NCBI GenBank assembly: GCA_963971425.1
Contig: OZ020521.1
Location: 8,821,519 to 8,885,518 of the forward strand
Direction of reading: 5' to 3'
DNA: 64,000 nucleotides
From: Bryoerythrophyllum caledonicum
Lineage: Eukaryota; Streptophyta; Bryopsida; Pottiales; Pottiaceae
Made by a program: the position numbers and the translations under genes. Numbering within the stretch: position 1 is the first letter of the stretch; every line of letters starts with the position of its first letter. Shown piece by piece: positions 23,390 to 33,659 of this stretch. The notes under the pieces are model-generated. The model worked only from the letters and a program-made list of their open reading frames with translations, had not been told where the DNA came from and searched no databases.

Positions 23390-24210
23390 GTCGCGACCCC
23401 CGCGGGCACCGGCGGCCCCCTCGACTGCACAATTCAGCACAACCTTCTCATGTAGCCGCCACCCCCGCCGGCACTGGCGACCCCCTAGACTGCAAGGTTT
23501 GCCGAACCTGGAAGAACCCCCAACTTTCGCACGGGACGCGAATCCGCTCGCAGACCTCCACCTTTGGCAGTTCGCCGAGATTGGACATAGAAATCAAGGC
23601 GTCGTCACCATACTCACCGACGTAGACGTCAGGTATTGTTGGATCCTTCTTCAGCTTCGTGAGCTCAGGCCCTCGGTACCCCAACGACCCAGCAATTGCA
23701 TTAGATCTTCCAAGAAAAATTTACAGCAACATTCACAAGTTACCTGGACTTCATTGCAGATGTTTGCACCGGGAAGTGTGTGGAGGAATTTCGCTTCATA
23801 CAAAGCTTTGAAAGCAAGCAATGTCCGTTGCGTGAGACCAAGTTTCTGCCGGCAACAAGTTACTTGCCGGCAACAAGTTACTTGCCGGCAACAAGTTACT
23901 TGCCGGCAACAAGTTACTTGCCCGCAACAAGTTTCTGCGAACCTAAAAAATAGGGTTGCGACCCCGCCTACACCGGCGACTCCTCTACTTCGAGAATCAC
24001 AGTCGCAGCTACCGCCGGCACTGGCAACCCCTCCACTTCGAAAATCACGGTTGCAGCCACCGCCGGCACCGACGACCCCTCCACTACAAGCGTTTGCTTG
24101 ACCTTTGTCTTGAACGGCAACTCCATTCACACAAGAGTCTCCCAACCTGAAAATCAAGGTCACGACCCCCGCCGGCACTGGCGACCCCTCCACTGCGAGT
24201 ATTCGCTAGT
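23390..24210. repeat. GCCGGCACCGGCGACCCC-type repeats with 18-bp array
   Basis: GC-rich phrases 'gccggca(c)tggcgacccctccact' recur at about 23400, 23465, 23960, 24010, 24060 and 24170. Embedded at 23848-23937 is a regular array of five 18-bp units (gccggcaacaagttactt), the last one variant. The array interrupts the captured kinase sequence. Confidence 0.8.
23625..23715 (-). pseudogene. Captured LRR receptor-kinase fragment 1
   Basis: The minus strand reads AIAGSLGYRGPELTKLKK followed by DPTIPDVYVG, then GTGAGT, which looks like a splice donor. GYRAPELSKLKKANxKTDVYS is the activation-loop/APE segment of plant LRR receptor kinases of the inflorescence-meristem (IMK) type. It is a short fragment without the N-lobe. 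A second, different fragment of the same domain lies at 24295-24530, so the capture was duplicated or rearranged. Confidence 0.55.
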
Positions 24211-24294
24211 CCTTATTGTACAGAAAGTACTTATAATACTTAGTATCGGAATGATCACAGGAATCTAGGGCTTTCTGACTGACGTGAGAGACTT

Positions 24295-24530
24295 TCATGA
24301 AGAGAGTTTGCATACTTACCAGTGAGAAGCTCAAGCAAAACGATGCCGACGTTGACATTAGATTTTGTGGTGGCCTTCTTCAGCTTCGTGAGCTGAGGCG
24401 CTTGATACCCAACTACCCAGCAATCGCCACAACGGTCGCATTTGCAGCGGCTGTCCTAAGACGGGAGAGACCAAAATCTAAGATGCACTCGGTGATTATA
24501 GGCCTTCTCATGTCCATCTGGATTTGATTA
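24295..24530 (-). pseudogene. Captured LRR receptor-kinase fragment 2
   Basis: The minus strand reads ITECILDFGLSRLRTAAANA, then TVVAIAG, a stop, LGYQAPQLTKLKKATTKSNV and NVGIVLLELLTG, then GTAAGT. This contains the DFG motif (DFGLSRL), the APE equivalent (APQ) and the helix F start (VGIVLLELLTG), in the order and spacing of plant IMK-like LRR receptor kinases. The DFG aspartate is kept. The following GTAAGT looks like a retained splice donor, suggesting capture of genomic DNA and not of a cDNA. It is truncated on both sides by GC-rich repeats and cannot encode a working kinase. Confidence 0.65.
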
Positions 24531-24549
24531 CCTGCTTGATATTCTCGTT

Positions 24550-24960
24550 CTGGTGCAGGCGCACCAGCCCCCGGGCCGCACTGCCTATGATTCTGTGTGA
24601 TTGAGACCCTGGACGGCACCGGCGACCCCTTCTACTGCAAATTCTGCACCTCATTCTGTGTAGTTTGAGACCCTGGCTGGCACTGGCGATCCCTTCCACT
24701 GTAAATTTTGCACATCATACTGTGTAGGTTGAGACCCTCGCCCGCACCCGCGACCCCTTCCACTACAAATTTCGCACCTCATTCTGTGTAGGTTGAGACC
24801 CTCGCCGGCACCGGCAACCCCCTCCTCTACGCATTTTGCACATCATTCCGTGAACGTTGAGACCCTCGCCGGCACCGGCGGCCCCCCACACGGCCAGTTT
24901 TCGCACACCATTCACTCGCGCTCGTAACCCTCGCCGGCACAACTTTGTCTAGATTACTGT
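24550..24960. repeat. ~63-bp tandem repeats
   Basis: Five to six units at about 24592, 24655, 24718, 24781 and 24844, each containing 'gttgagaccct(c/g)gccggcac' and 'cattctgtgta(g)gtt'. They are variants of the GC-rich phrase found at 23390-24210. Confidence 0.8.
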
Positions 24961-25099
24961 AAGTTTTGTTTCTTCAAACCCTAAATGTATACTCCGGCTC
25001 GTGATCCCTGGCATCTATCGCAAAAATTGGAGGTCAGGCAAGGACAGACGAAGGTTGCTTCTGAGGCTCGGATTCTCGGGAGTTAAGCTTACATGTGAC

Positions 25100-25320
25100 A
25101 AAGTCTGAATGGAGAGATCTCGTGATACTCACCTGCAACTGCCGAGTCGAGAGCTTGAGTGTCATCTTCAACATCATGTTTTCTCCCATCTTCCTAGTCA
25201 TTCAACGCGCTCAAGTTCATGTCGTCATAATCTCCGTCGTAAATCTCTTTCTCACGACACGCAATCAGTGGCTCCTCCTCCTGCATCGCAATTCTCAGAT
25301 GTCAAAGAGACTAAACTGAG
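25100..25320 (-). other. Acidic coding remnant
   Basis: The minus strand reads QEEEPLIACREKEIYDGDYD, then after one stop DGRKHDVEDDTQALDSAVAG. It is acidic, unrecognised and short. It could be a linker or exon of the minus-strand gene whose tail is the methyltransferase-like region. Confidence 0.2.
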
Positions 25321-25920
25321 CTCCAGATCCAATGAAAATGAGAGGGATTTAGGGTTTCAAATCTTCATATTTGCAAATTTTCAAGAGTATCAAATTAAGT
25401 TGCACATCTTGATTCAGGTCAAAATCACATCGACGTAGATGTACCGTACAATCTTCATCTTATCCATATAGCTCACGTAATTAACTCATTTAGATCTTCG
25501 CTACTGACACATTTTAGTTGCACATTTAGATCCTCGTTACGGTATAATTGTACACAGTGGTGATAGTCAAATAGAAATTACAAGCATATGATCGTTAAAT
25601 CATGTCAATTGCTTTGGTTTTACCTGTGTAACGCATTAGAATACCATTTAGTCATCAAATTGTTTTAAGTAGTTCAATGAACTTTCAAATGAATATATGG
25701 GCCTTATCATTCTATAACCCTTCAATGTTAGAAGGTGCAACTGTCAGACACAATATTCTATATGAAAAATGTCATATTTTAACAAGATATGATGTCATTT
25801 TCGACCAACAACATGTTGAAATGATGTCTATTAAATAAGAAATATTGAAGTATTATTGAGATCACATATCAAATGTCCACAGTGATGATTGCCCTCCTCA
25901 TCCTCCTCGTCTTGCATGTC

Positions 25921-26205
25921 GTCGTCCATTTAAATTGTTGGCAATCCACCAACCTCTCCAATACTTGGCAAACTTAAACTTGCACCGATTTCAAAGGATA
26001 GGGCACGCGGAGTATCTCCTAAATCATCCTCAACAATCTGAGCCTTACGTCTTCCCATCCTTGCCTTCCTCAACTGCTTGCTACTTGAGAAGAGGAGTCC
26101 GCGTTTCCTCTTCTTCTTCTTTCCCTCAACTAAATGAGCAGCTGTGGAGGGAACAACTTCTACAAGCATCTGCAATATATCTAATTTACTCAGCAAGAAT
26201 TCCAC
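25921..26205 (-). pseudogene. Basic/acidic fragment with NLS-like run
   Basis: The minus strand begins at 26205 and has GKKKKRKRGLLFSSSKQLRK, then ARMGRRKAQIVEDDLGDTPR, a hydrophobic segment and, after a stop at 25930, an acidic tail (MDDDMQDEEDEEGNHH). The KKKKRKR run resembles a nuclear localisation signal. Family not recognised. It lies on the same strand as, and upstream of, the methyltransferase-like tail, so it may be another part of the same element gene. Confidence 0.3.
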
Positions 26206-26599
26206 ATAACAATAGAATGATCTAATTCAATGACTGCAAAGGTATCTCGTCCACTAAGACTAATTGAATATTGGTTGATGGTATCCATTAAGTGTTGTTC
26301 TCTTTCTAATCAAAGCATATCCACTAAAAGTTTGTAAATTTATGGAAGACAGTAAATCAAAGCCCATATAAGCACAATTGTCAAAACATGCCTCACACAA
26401 TCATAATGGGATATGGGACACCGTAAAATTGTTGTTGCAGATTGGATATTGTCATACTCCGCCAATTTGAATGACCATTAAGAGGATATGACCTTCAGTG
26501 GGGTGGAGCTATGACCTTGGTGAGCCCCTTACATTACCTTGTTTCCTAATTCACTTTAAGTACATTCCAGGGTAAATTTTTTCTTGATTGGATGTTCGT

Positions 26600-27620
26600 G
26601 TAATTGATTCATGTTCTTAGGATCTTACAGATGACGAACGGGCAAGCATGCCAAGGTGCAACCTTGCAGAGACAATGCACAACAAGTGGCTCCAAGCGTC
26701 CGGGAACAAGGGCAACAACCTCTTTGAGGCAACTTTGGTTGATTATGTCAGGGCATTCATGCAGGTTACTCATTATATTTTGTTCCTGAAGGGTGAACGT
26801 GGAGGAATAGGTCCAAGTAAGAACGAAGTGAGATTGAGGACAGCCCAAGAGTCTAGAGACTCCAAAAAAATACGACAACATAAAAATTAAGGCAGCAATG
26901 GAGAAATTCCAAAACTCAACAGACATCCTTACACGTCCTCTGCATTTCGTTGGTGAAGAAGTTTTTGGATCAACCAAGCGCAAGCTTAATCTACCCCCAG
27001 GATCAAAGTTTGTCTAGCATTGCCCGAAGAAGATGAATTTCTTCCGTCCCCGAGTGGATACCAAGTCGGCCAAGGCCCAAAAGACTTGTAAAGTCCTTGA
27101 AGAGGTTGATGAGGATGGAGACCGGGATGTAGATGTTGACCTTGGTATTGGCAGCGATGATTTTCTTAGTCCAGAACTTATGGACAACCTTCATGTCCGT
27201 GGTAGTCGACCTACACATGTTACAGGGGTAGAGTAATCTGATTGTGATGTTTCCGAATGGCATATTATCCGAGTACCTAAACATCGCACCAGTGTCGCGT
27301 GTTGGGCTGTCCATGCCATCTCAAAGAAGCAGTACACAATGAAGATCATACAGAAGAAAAAGGCCACTACATGTCCCACATATACAGGGATTTGGACGAA
27401 CTACCACACTAGTAGAAACGAGCAACAGGAGTTTTATTTCTGCCCTGACGACATTCATGGTTGAGTGTTGGGCTCTTCCAAAAAGTGGGTTCTTACTCGC
27501 CCGAATAGTATTCCCCAAATCTGGCCTATTAAAAGGAGCACCAACCTGAAGCGGTCGGAGATCATTGCCCTTGAGCGCGCCAGTTTCCAACTTCCATAGA
27601 AACAAAAAGCATCTCCCCGC
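26600..27620 (+). pseudogene. Transposase-like C-terminal region
   Basis: Plus-strand pieces in order: PRCNLAETMHNKWLQASGNK, then ATLVDYVRAFMQVTHYILFL and KGERGGIGPSKNEVRLR (26648-26890); after a frameshift, MEKFQNSTDILTRPLHFVGE (26895-27015); then an acidic linker (VLEEVDEDGDRDVDVDLGIG, 27090-27150); then IIRVPKHRTSVACWAVHAIS, TYTGIWTNYHTSRNEQQEF and YFCPDDI (27265-27460); then KKWVLTRPNSIPQIWP. The 'NxxExxHxxW..SGN.G...Y.A..DD..RAxxQ...Y..FLKG..GG.GP..xEL.LR' pattern resembles the C-terminal half of MULE-like transposases. That assignment is by resemblance only. There is no visible DDE triad, and the gene is broken. Confidence 0.45.
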
Positions 27621-27839
27621 TGTCGTGTAGAGAGTCTTTGCTTGAGGAAAATCCAGGGTTCTTGGCTGCATTTAGTTTAGAGAGGAAAAGGGAGAATATA
27701 GAATATATGATTTTGTATCCAAGTCCATATAAACTTATAAGTCCTCATTCACCATATGAGACAGGCCTCCAATCTTCAACTTGTATAATGAAACTCGATG
27801 TACATATAATAAGACATGATGTAGATGTCTTGTAGAACT

Positions 27840-28140
27840 TGTCTCTCGAAAACTTAACTCAAAACATTAATTATCCTTAATCTAAATCAAGCTTTAATTA
27901 AACTCTGATTAAATTAACTAATTTCACTTAATAATAATTAATTAATAGTTAAGATAATTATATTTAACTAATATGATTGACCTTAACTAATCCACTTAAT
28001 CTTAATTAAGCTAATTAATTACAAATAGACTAATTAATCTTATTTAACACAATTAACCTTGATTAAGATAATTAATTTCCTAATTAACCTCAATCCCACA
28101 TACCCTTACCCTTACATATCCTAACCACTTCATACCCTTC
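27840..28140. repeat. TAATTAA-rich low-complexity tract
   Basis: Dense in 'taattaatta', 'aattaacctt' and 'aattaagct' words with no coding potential. Confidence 0.7.
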
Positions 28141-28955
28141 CCCTATATACCCTTACCCCCTTTGAAATCATTTCTCTAACCTCTGATTAAGTATAAACCA
28201 AACTCAAACTCTCTTTTAAACTCTTGATTAATCTTCTAATTTAAAATATCACTACGGTTTCATACAAACTTGGAATGAAACGTGCTATAGCTACTTGAAA
28301 AGCCACTAAAACACACCACATGCACACCAAATTTCACCTCCAAAAACTCATCTGGCCAGCCGCTATGTGCAATCAAAGTTACTTCTTACAAAACTCAAGT
28401 CAGCTGACCCTTCTTCTTTTAAACTAGTGCTATGGCTTCATAAAAGCTTGAAATAGAGCATAAGGTAGCTCTTTGAAAAGTTATTTACAGTGTACAAACA
28501 CTCACCAAAGATGGCATTTAGATATACTTTTTACAACTTGCTACAAGGCTTCAAAACTACTCCTCATGAAATCATGGAGCAGCAGACCCCCTTGTGTTCG
28601 ACAAGGCGTCGTTCACTCATACTTTTAGCTCTAAGACCGAGTGATAGCTTCATAGAGAGCTAACAACAAGGGCTACAACATACTCCAAAACCAAAACAAT
28701 CTAAAATACAGACAACCAGAGAAAACCCCCGCAGTCCAGCCCCTCCTTGGTAAGGAAGAACCCAACCCCCAAAACGGAAAAAAGAGCCAATCACAACTAA
28801 TCTCAGCCCATTCAAAAGCCACATGGGCATCTTAAATCCCATTGGTTGCTCAAATTTTCCCCCTTATCAACTCTTATCATCCCTCTATTCCTTCTATCCT
28901 TTGTATTTTTAAACACTAACTACCTAATCATCAATCCAAAGACCGGGTTTCTTCA
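28141..28955. other. Non-coding interior of the large element
   Basis: No gene recognised. The phrase 'catacaaacttggaatgaa(a)cg.gctatagct' at about 28260 and 'cataaaagcttgaaatagagcataaggtagct' at about 28440 are imperfect direct repeats about 180 bp apart. Confidence 0.35.
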
Positions 28956-30326
28956 CACTATAAGAAACCCGTGATTTTTATGACGTTAGCTCTGATCAAT
29001 TGTGTTTTACAAAACATGTTTTTGCGAACGGGCTCAGCATGGGCTCTCGGATTCTGATGGATGTTGCACCAGACATGGAAAAATTGGCGGAAAAACGCAG
29101 AGATGTTAGCATAAACGTATTTGTTTTGCGGGACGTCCTAGTGAACATAATCATGTTTTAGACAACGTCCTCAGAAAGGTGACAATGCCACGTCGGTAGG
29201 GGGGTTTCAGCTTTACTATGAGTAACTTCGAGATTGTTACTGCAACCTCCCGTAAAACACTGCCCAACGGTTAAAACACAATGGAGATGGGCTGACCCCT
29301 ACAAAAATAAAAACGTGGATGTCGTTACTGACGTCACAAAAAACGTGGATGTCCTTACTGACATCACAAAAAACATGTTTGAGCCACGTAGGCAAGGTAG
29401 AAATTGGATTCTTTTAAAAATATTTGTGCCACGTAGGCAAGGTTGAAATCAGATGCCACGTAGGCAAAGAAGATGTTGGAACAGACGTCTGGATGGACGT
29501 CTACTGTGACATTTTAATGTTTATGCTAACACGAGGCTAACACCATGACAAATCCAATAATCCCATATGGATTGTCACCACTTGTGCATCCCATTGTATA
29601 TATATGTAAGGCCTTCTCTCCTATCTTATCACACTTGAATCAAGAGTGATTCACTTTCATCCATCTATTTGGATGAATTTGAATTACCCTTGAAACTTAA
29701 AGTGATACGGTATTTTTTGATGACATGGCGCTTCTTTTTGGTGACATGGCACTTGCTTTTGCTGACTTGGTGCTTGCTTTTCGTGACCTCCATCTCAACG
29801 AACGTCACAGAAAACGTCATAACGAACGTCACAGAAAACATACCGTGTTAGAAATGATGTCCCAATTTACACTGTCCACAATTAATTATTACATTAAACT
29901 ATGTTGATTGGACATGCCACGTCATATTTTTAAAAGTGACACGTCATATTTTAAAGGTGCCACGTCATAAAATGGCGGGTCCACGTATGCAAGCCTAGTC
30001 ACAATCTAATGCCACGTCATGCGCCACATCATGGGCCACAATACCAAGGGCCCGGATGAAAAAGTTGGGGATGTGGCACTGCCCGTCCATGTGGCGATGA
30101 TGTGGACGCGACGTGGCAGCCACATGGCAGATTTTTAACACCTTCAACCCCCAAGTTTTTGTGATGTTTTAAAAAACGTGGGCCTGTTTTTTGAGATTTT
30201 GGCATGTTTTTCGCATGCCAATTATAACGGATTTTTTTGGACGTCAACGTTGACGTGCCGGATGCTGCACAAAACATAATTGCACATTAGTTGCCCTGTC
30301 ACAAAAAACACGGGTTTCTTATAGTG
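28956..30326. mobile_element. Non-autonomous CACTA-type element
   Basis: The ends are inverted repeats CACTATAAGAAACCCGTG (left 28956-28973, right 30309-30326 inverted). They are flanked by the 3-bp duplication TCA (28953-28955 and 30327-30329). CACTA termini with a 3-bp target duplication define the CACTA (En/Spm) superfamily. The interior has many short subterminal words, GCCACGTAGG and GCCACGTCAT, in both orientations (for example 29380-29460, 29925-30020), as is typical for transposase binding arrays of this superfamily. There is no transposase; length 1371 bp. It is nested inside the ~11.9-kb element. Confidence 0.85.
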
Positions 30327-30398
30327 TCAACAACAACTAACCACAAATAAATGAAGAGAAACAACAATAAATTGTCTCAACTTCAGCCCCTAGATGGA

Positions 30399-30830
30399 TT
30401 AAACATGTAAAAAGTCAAGAATCTTACGAAGAATAGCAGCAATATAACTTGTTCGCCTTACACTACCCAAGTGTCTGAGCGGGCCTCGAAGCCAAAGACG
30501 GTGACCAAAGTCATTGGACAAGCGGGTCACCATCTGATCTTCATTAGTGTTTTGAAAACACCCTTCAAACACCACTTGATGGCCTTCGATAAGCACAGCT
30601 TCAGCCTCCTAGACGATTACTAAAGTTCTTGCCTCTAATTGTAAACTTTTTAAACTTATCAAAGGAACTTGTTGAAGATCAAAAGCGGTATGTGGTTGAA
30701 CACGATGCTCAGAAGGCTCTGCTTCCTTTCGCACACGTCGCCTTGATGTTGATGGTTGAGAAAGTTGAATTGGATCATCCGGTGAGTGAACTAAAGAGAA
30801 CTCCCAATCATCAGGGTCTTTTGAAGCCAT
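30399..30830 (-). pseudogene. Unrecognised minus-strand coding remnant
   Basis: It reads from the ATG at 30830: MASKDPDDWEFSLVHSPDDP, a basic patch (RRRVRKE), and LISLKSLQLEARTLVIV, then one stop at about 30609. After that, without loss of sense, come LIEGHQVVFEGCFQNTNEDQ and LRHLGSVRRTSYIAAILRKI. The conserved look on both sides of the stop suggests a real former exon. I do not recognise it. It may be another captured host fragment. Confidence 0.3.
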
Positions 30831-31089
30831 ACTATCAACCTAAAGAAACTAAGAAGATACAATCCAAACTAATAATGACTTGAAGGAATGCATAAAGCAC
30901 GGCAACCATCTATCATTTATATGTTTTTCAATAACTTCATCAAAAAGCTTGCCTTTCCTAACATTAACTCAGTGACATTTCTTTAATAGTAAACAATTAA
31001 ACAAATTTAAGTAGCCATAGATGCCTTTCTATCTAAAAGATGATCCACAGCAAAGCCATATTAAGAAATAAACGACTTATCTGTAGCAG

Positions 31090-31350
31090 TATAAAACTAT
31101 AGTGGGCTCGATGATAATTGCCAAGTTATAGACTTGGTTGGCTGTTAGAGCCCGTTTGTTATCCGCCGACTGATCCGAGTTCGAGTCTCATTGAACTCGT
31201 TGAACTGTTCGGGCGGCTGCGGCTTGGCACTTGCTAGTGAGAGCAGGAAAATAAACAGCCAACTGGCCACCTATCTACCTCTGAGCTAGAGTAATAGATG
31301 CAGTACATCCTAGCTAGGCTAACAAGCTCCAATTGTTCCCACATTGAATT
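31090..31350 (+). repeat. Possible tRNA-derived SINE
   Basis: 'gactgatccgagttcgagtctc' near 31165 has a B-box-like core (GTTCGAGTC), and 'gacttggttggctgttagagc' about 40 bp upstream resembles an A box. The acceptor and anticodon stems do not form convincingly, so this is not called a tRNA gene. No target duplication was found. Confidence 0.25.
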
Positions 31351-31619
31351 AAACTGTAGGTAACTCTACGACCACACTTTTTGTATCTATATTATCTTTT
31401 TACATAGTGTAATAATTTACAACACGACACCGCTGACACTTTCACGCGACCATAATTGATGGTATTGACCTTGTTGCGTACCCAATCCCAGAGGATGCTG
31501 ACAAACATCCTACGTCCCGCTTTACTAAAGCGGTGAAGCGTCGTTCCGGCGGTCCAGCCGGTGTACAGCTTCAACAATGGGGGTCTGCCCTCGCTCTCAT
31601 GGCAAAAATTCAGAAGCGC

Positions 31620-31931
31620 ACAATGGTACCCTTCCCATGATTTGGCTACATTGTCGATTTGAAAGTTGACTCCTCAACTACCCATGCGCTGGAGCACTAT
31701 ATTCTTACGCTTAGTTCATTTCCGGCTTGCACATGCTTGGACTTTGTTACAATGCAGGCAAAGACCAACCGATCCGGTCGGTCTTGGGTTAATTGCAAGC
31801 ATCTGTACTTTGTTTATACAGTCGTGTGCAAGCTTGACGAGATGGAGGAATTATTTGTCCATGCTCCAACACTTAGCTTCAACGAACTCATGCCTATAGT
31901 ACGAGCGATTCTTTCCTACAAGCATGTTTGA
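31620..31931 (+). pseudogene. SWIM-type zinc-finger fragment
   Basis: The plus strand reads YIVDLKVDSSTTHALEHYIL, then TLSSFPACTCLDFVTMQAKT, then SWVNCKHLYFVYTVVCKLD and LFVHAPTLSFNEL, ending at a stop at 31931. The CxC...CxH arrangement (CTC..., NCKH) after a Y.V.. beta-strand is the SWIM zinc-finger signature, found in MULE-type transposases and related proteins. The frame is open from about 31659 but has a stop upstream near 31640. It lies 550 bp inside the right terminal repeat of the large element. Confidence 0.6.
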
Positions 31932-32465
31932 AACTTAAGGTAGATAATAAGTTACTCATTAAGTTTCTACAGACCTACGTATTATAAGCCTAGGCAATAT
32001 TGTTATGTTGTTCTCTAATTCTAATTTCTATTACTGTTTGTATGTTTTTTGGATTATGAAGCTACATATTCAGTGTTCATTCCACTCCACAAATGTGATG
32101 ATGCAAATTGCTCTGTTCCTTTATTTGTTCCAAATTTTAGACCAATCCCTGGTTTTTTTAACCCAAGAGAGTAATTTAGGATTTAAAAAGGCTAATATTT
32201 ACAGTCATCAGAAACAAAAATTTGGCACTAGTTCCACGGTATTAGGACCCCAATTTCCAAGATTTTATTGTTTATCTTTAAAATTACGATGAGTTGAAAT
32301 CACCTATAACCATCATAAGGGGACGGCTTAAAAATACTCCACAGTAATAGGTCCATAGAATATTCCAAATTTAGACATCTAGAAATCCTAAAACTTATCT
32401 CAGTATCCAAATATAGAGAAAAATTGTGCAAATTTTGAAAAATCCTAATTTTAGGTATCTAATCT

Positions 32466-32512
32466 TTGCTCACCGCTCACCGCTCACGGCGAACGCTCTC
32501 CAACCGCTCACA
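32466..32512 (-). repeat. Right terminal inverted repeat
   Basis: On the minus strand it reads TGTGAGCGGTTGGAGAGCG, then TTCGCC, then GTGAGCG three times, matching the left end at 20595-20641. Confidence 0.7.
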
Positions 32513-33060
32513 CGGTCTTGTCGTTGAGTGCATTGATACAGTCAGTGAATATGTGTGCGGGTTCATTGTTGTATTTTGTTGTGATGATTTTTAGTGTTTT
32601 GTGTATGGCCATAAGTTCTACTCTAAGGATATTTTGTAGTCCATGGAGTCTTTTGGCTAATTTAATTTCTTTGATAGGATTATATATGCCATAGCCAGAT
32701 TTTTCTTTGCACCAATTTCCCGGGCTAATTTGTTTAGGTGGTTTGAAGGAGCCATCGGTACAATAGCTATATGCTGGGATAAATTTTGGTAGGGTTGGGG
32801 TTTGGTAGTTTGGGAGGAGTGAAGGTATTACAAGGTAATCTAATGTGTTATTGATGTAGTTTAGTTTTGACAATCTTTTGCTTCGGTTTACGGTGGTTTG
32901 TATAGTTGGTGGTGAGGCCATTTTTGTATATAGGCAATGTATGTTTAGAGTATTTGCTATGGATGTGAGTTTGGCAAGTTGTTCTAGGGAAAAGTTAAAA
33001 CACAAAGAATGTACGTTTACTTTGTGCAATAAGAAACGAAGGGGAAAAAAACCAAAGATC
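32513..33060 (-). mobile_element. LINE copy A, 5' continuation with RNase H
   Basis: The minus strand encodes a clear RNase H domain. SYCTDGSFKPP carries the first catalytic Asp, GYGIYNP and LQNILRVELMAIHKTLKII carry the Glu, and HIFTDCINALNDKT carries the next Asp. This order is that of RNase H in plant and fungal non-LTR elements. The frame is open for 173 codons (33029-32508) and ends at the terminal repeat of the ~11.9-kb element. The C-terminal part of the same domain is expected on the other side of that insertion (20328-20610). Confidence 0.75.
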
Positions 33061-33659
33061 TACTTTAACCTTAAAATGCCCAAGAGTCCCCTAGCAGGAC
33101 ATTTTGAGTTTGGGTAGGGTACCACGTCCTCAATTTTAGGCATTATTTTCTGAAATTTTCATTGAATTAGAAAGTTTTCAGTAGCTTCCCATGGACTTAA
33201 GTTTCGAAAAAATCCGACCTATGATTCAAAAGTTACATGACATTGTCATATAAATTCCTATACTTAATTACACGTGAATTAGGTGGATGGAAAAGCTAAG
33301 AGTGTGCTTCAAACTCTACATGTTTGAATACATGCTTCGGCGAATATCCCTTCCATTCAACTATATTCTTTAGGTGCCTATCATCATTCATGTCATTGTC
33401 TCAATTGAGACATTTTACAAAATCAATGAATGCAACCAAAACATTCTATAAGCATTTTTGTAATTTATATTTGGATGCCTATGCATTTTAATGTATCCAT
33501 GTATGTATAAATCATTGTATACACTTCTTGATTCATATTTTTATGGATATTGAAAACCGAATAAGAATGCCCTAGCAATGTACCTGCAAAGTTAGGCATA
33601 GAACTTTTCTTTTAAAAAATGCATAAACACTCAAACAAATGTTTGGTAGCAAGCTTGTT

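Larger units (their letters stand above)
20595..32512. mobile_element. ~11.9-kb composite TIR element with methyltransferase and transposase
   Basis: The ends are inverted copies of a ~46-bp sequence: TGTGAGC(A/G)GT(C/T)G..., then three tandem GTGAGCG units (left 20595-20641, right 32466-32512). Both sides abut complementary halves of one minus-strand LINE RNase H region, which argues for one insertion. I could not find a clean target duplication, and the two LINE halves overlap by about 40 bp, so the boundaries are uncertain by some 20 bp. Subterminal sequences share 'cctatta(c/t)(c/t)gtgg' words. Inside are a methyltransferase-like tail (minus, 21456-22330), kinase fragments among GC-rich repeats, a transposase-like C-terminus (plus, 26600-27620), a SWIM finger (plus, 31620-31930) and a nested CACTA element. 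The alternative is two smaller elements with similar ends. Confidence 0.6.

Noticed and set aside
23848-23937. CRISPR-like array at 23.85 kb
   Set aside because: The 18-bp units are contiguous with no spacers, so this is a simple tandem repeat.
23274-24193. A 275-codon plus frame and a 180-codon minus frame
   Set aside because: They run through GC-rich tandem repeats. Only the short IMK-like kinase pieces on the minus strand carry recognisable protein signal.
31090-31180. A tRNA gene near 31.1 kb
   Set aside because: It has box-like sequences, but acceptor and anticodon stems do not pair, so only a SINE-like origin is offered at low confidence.
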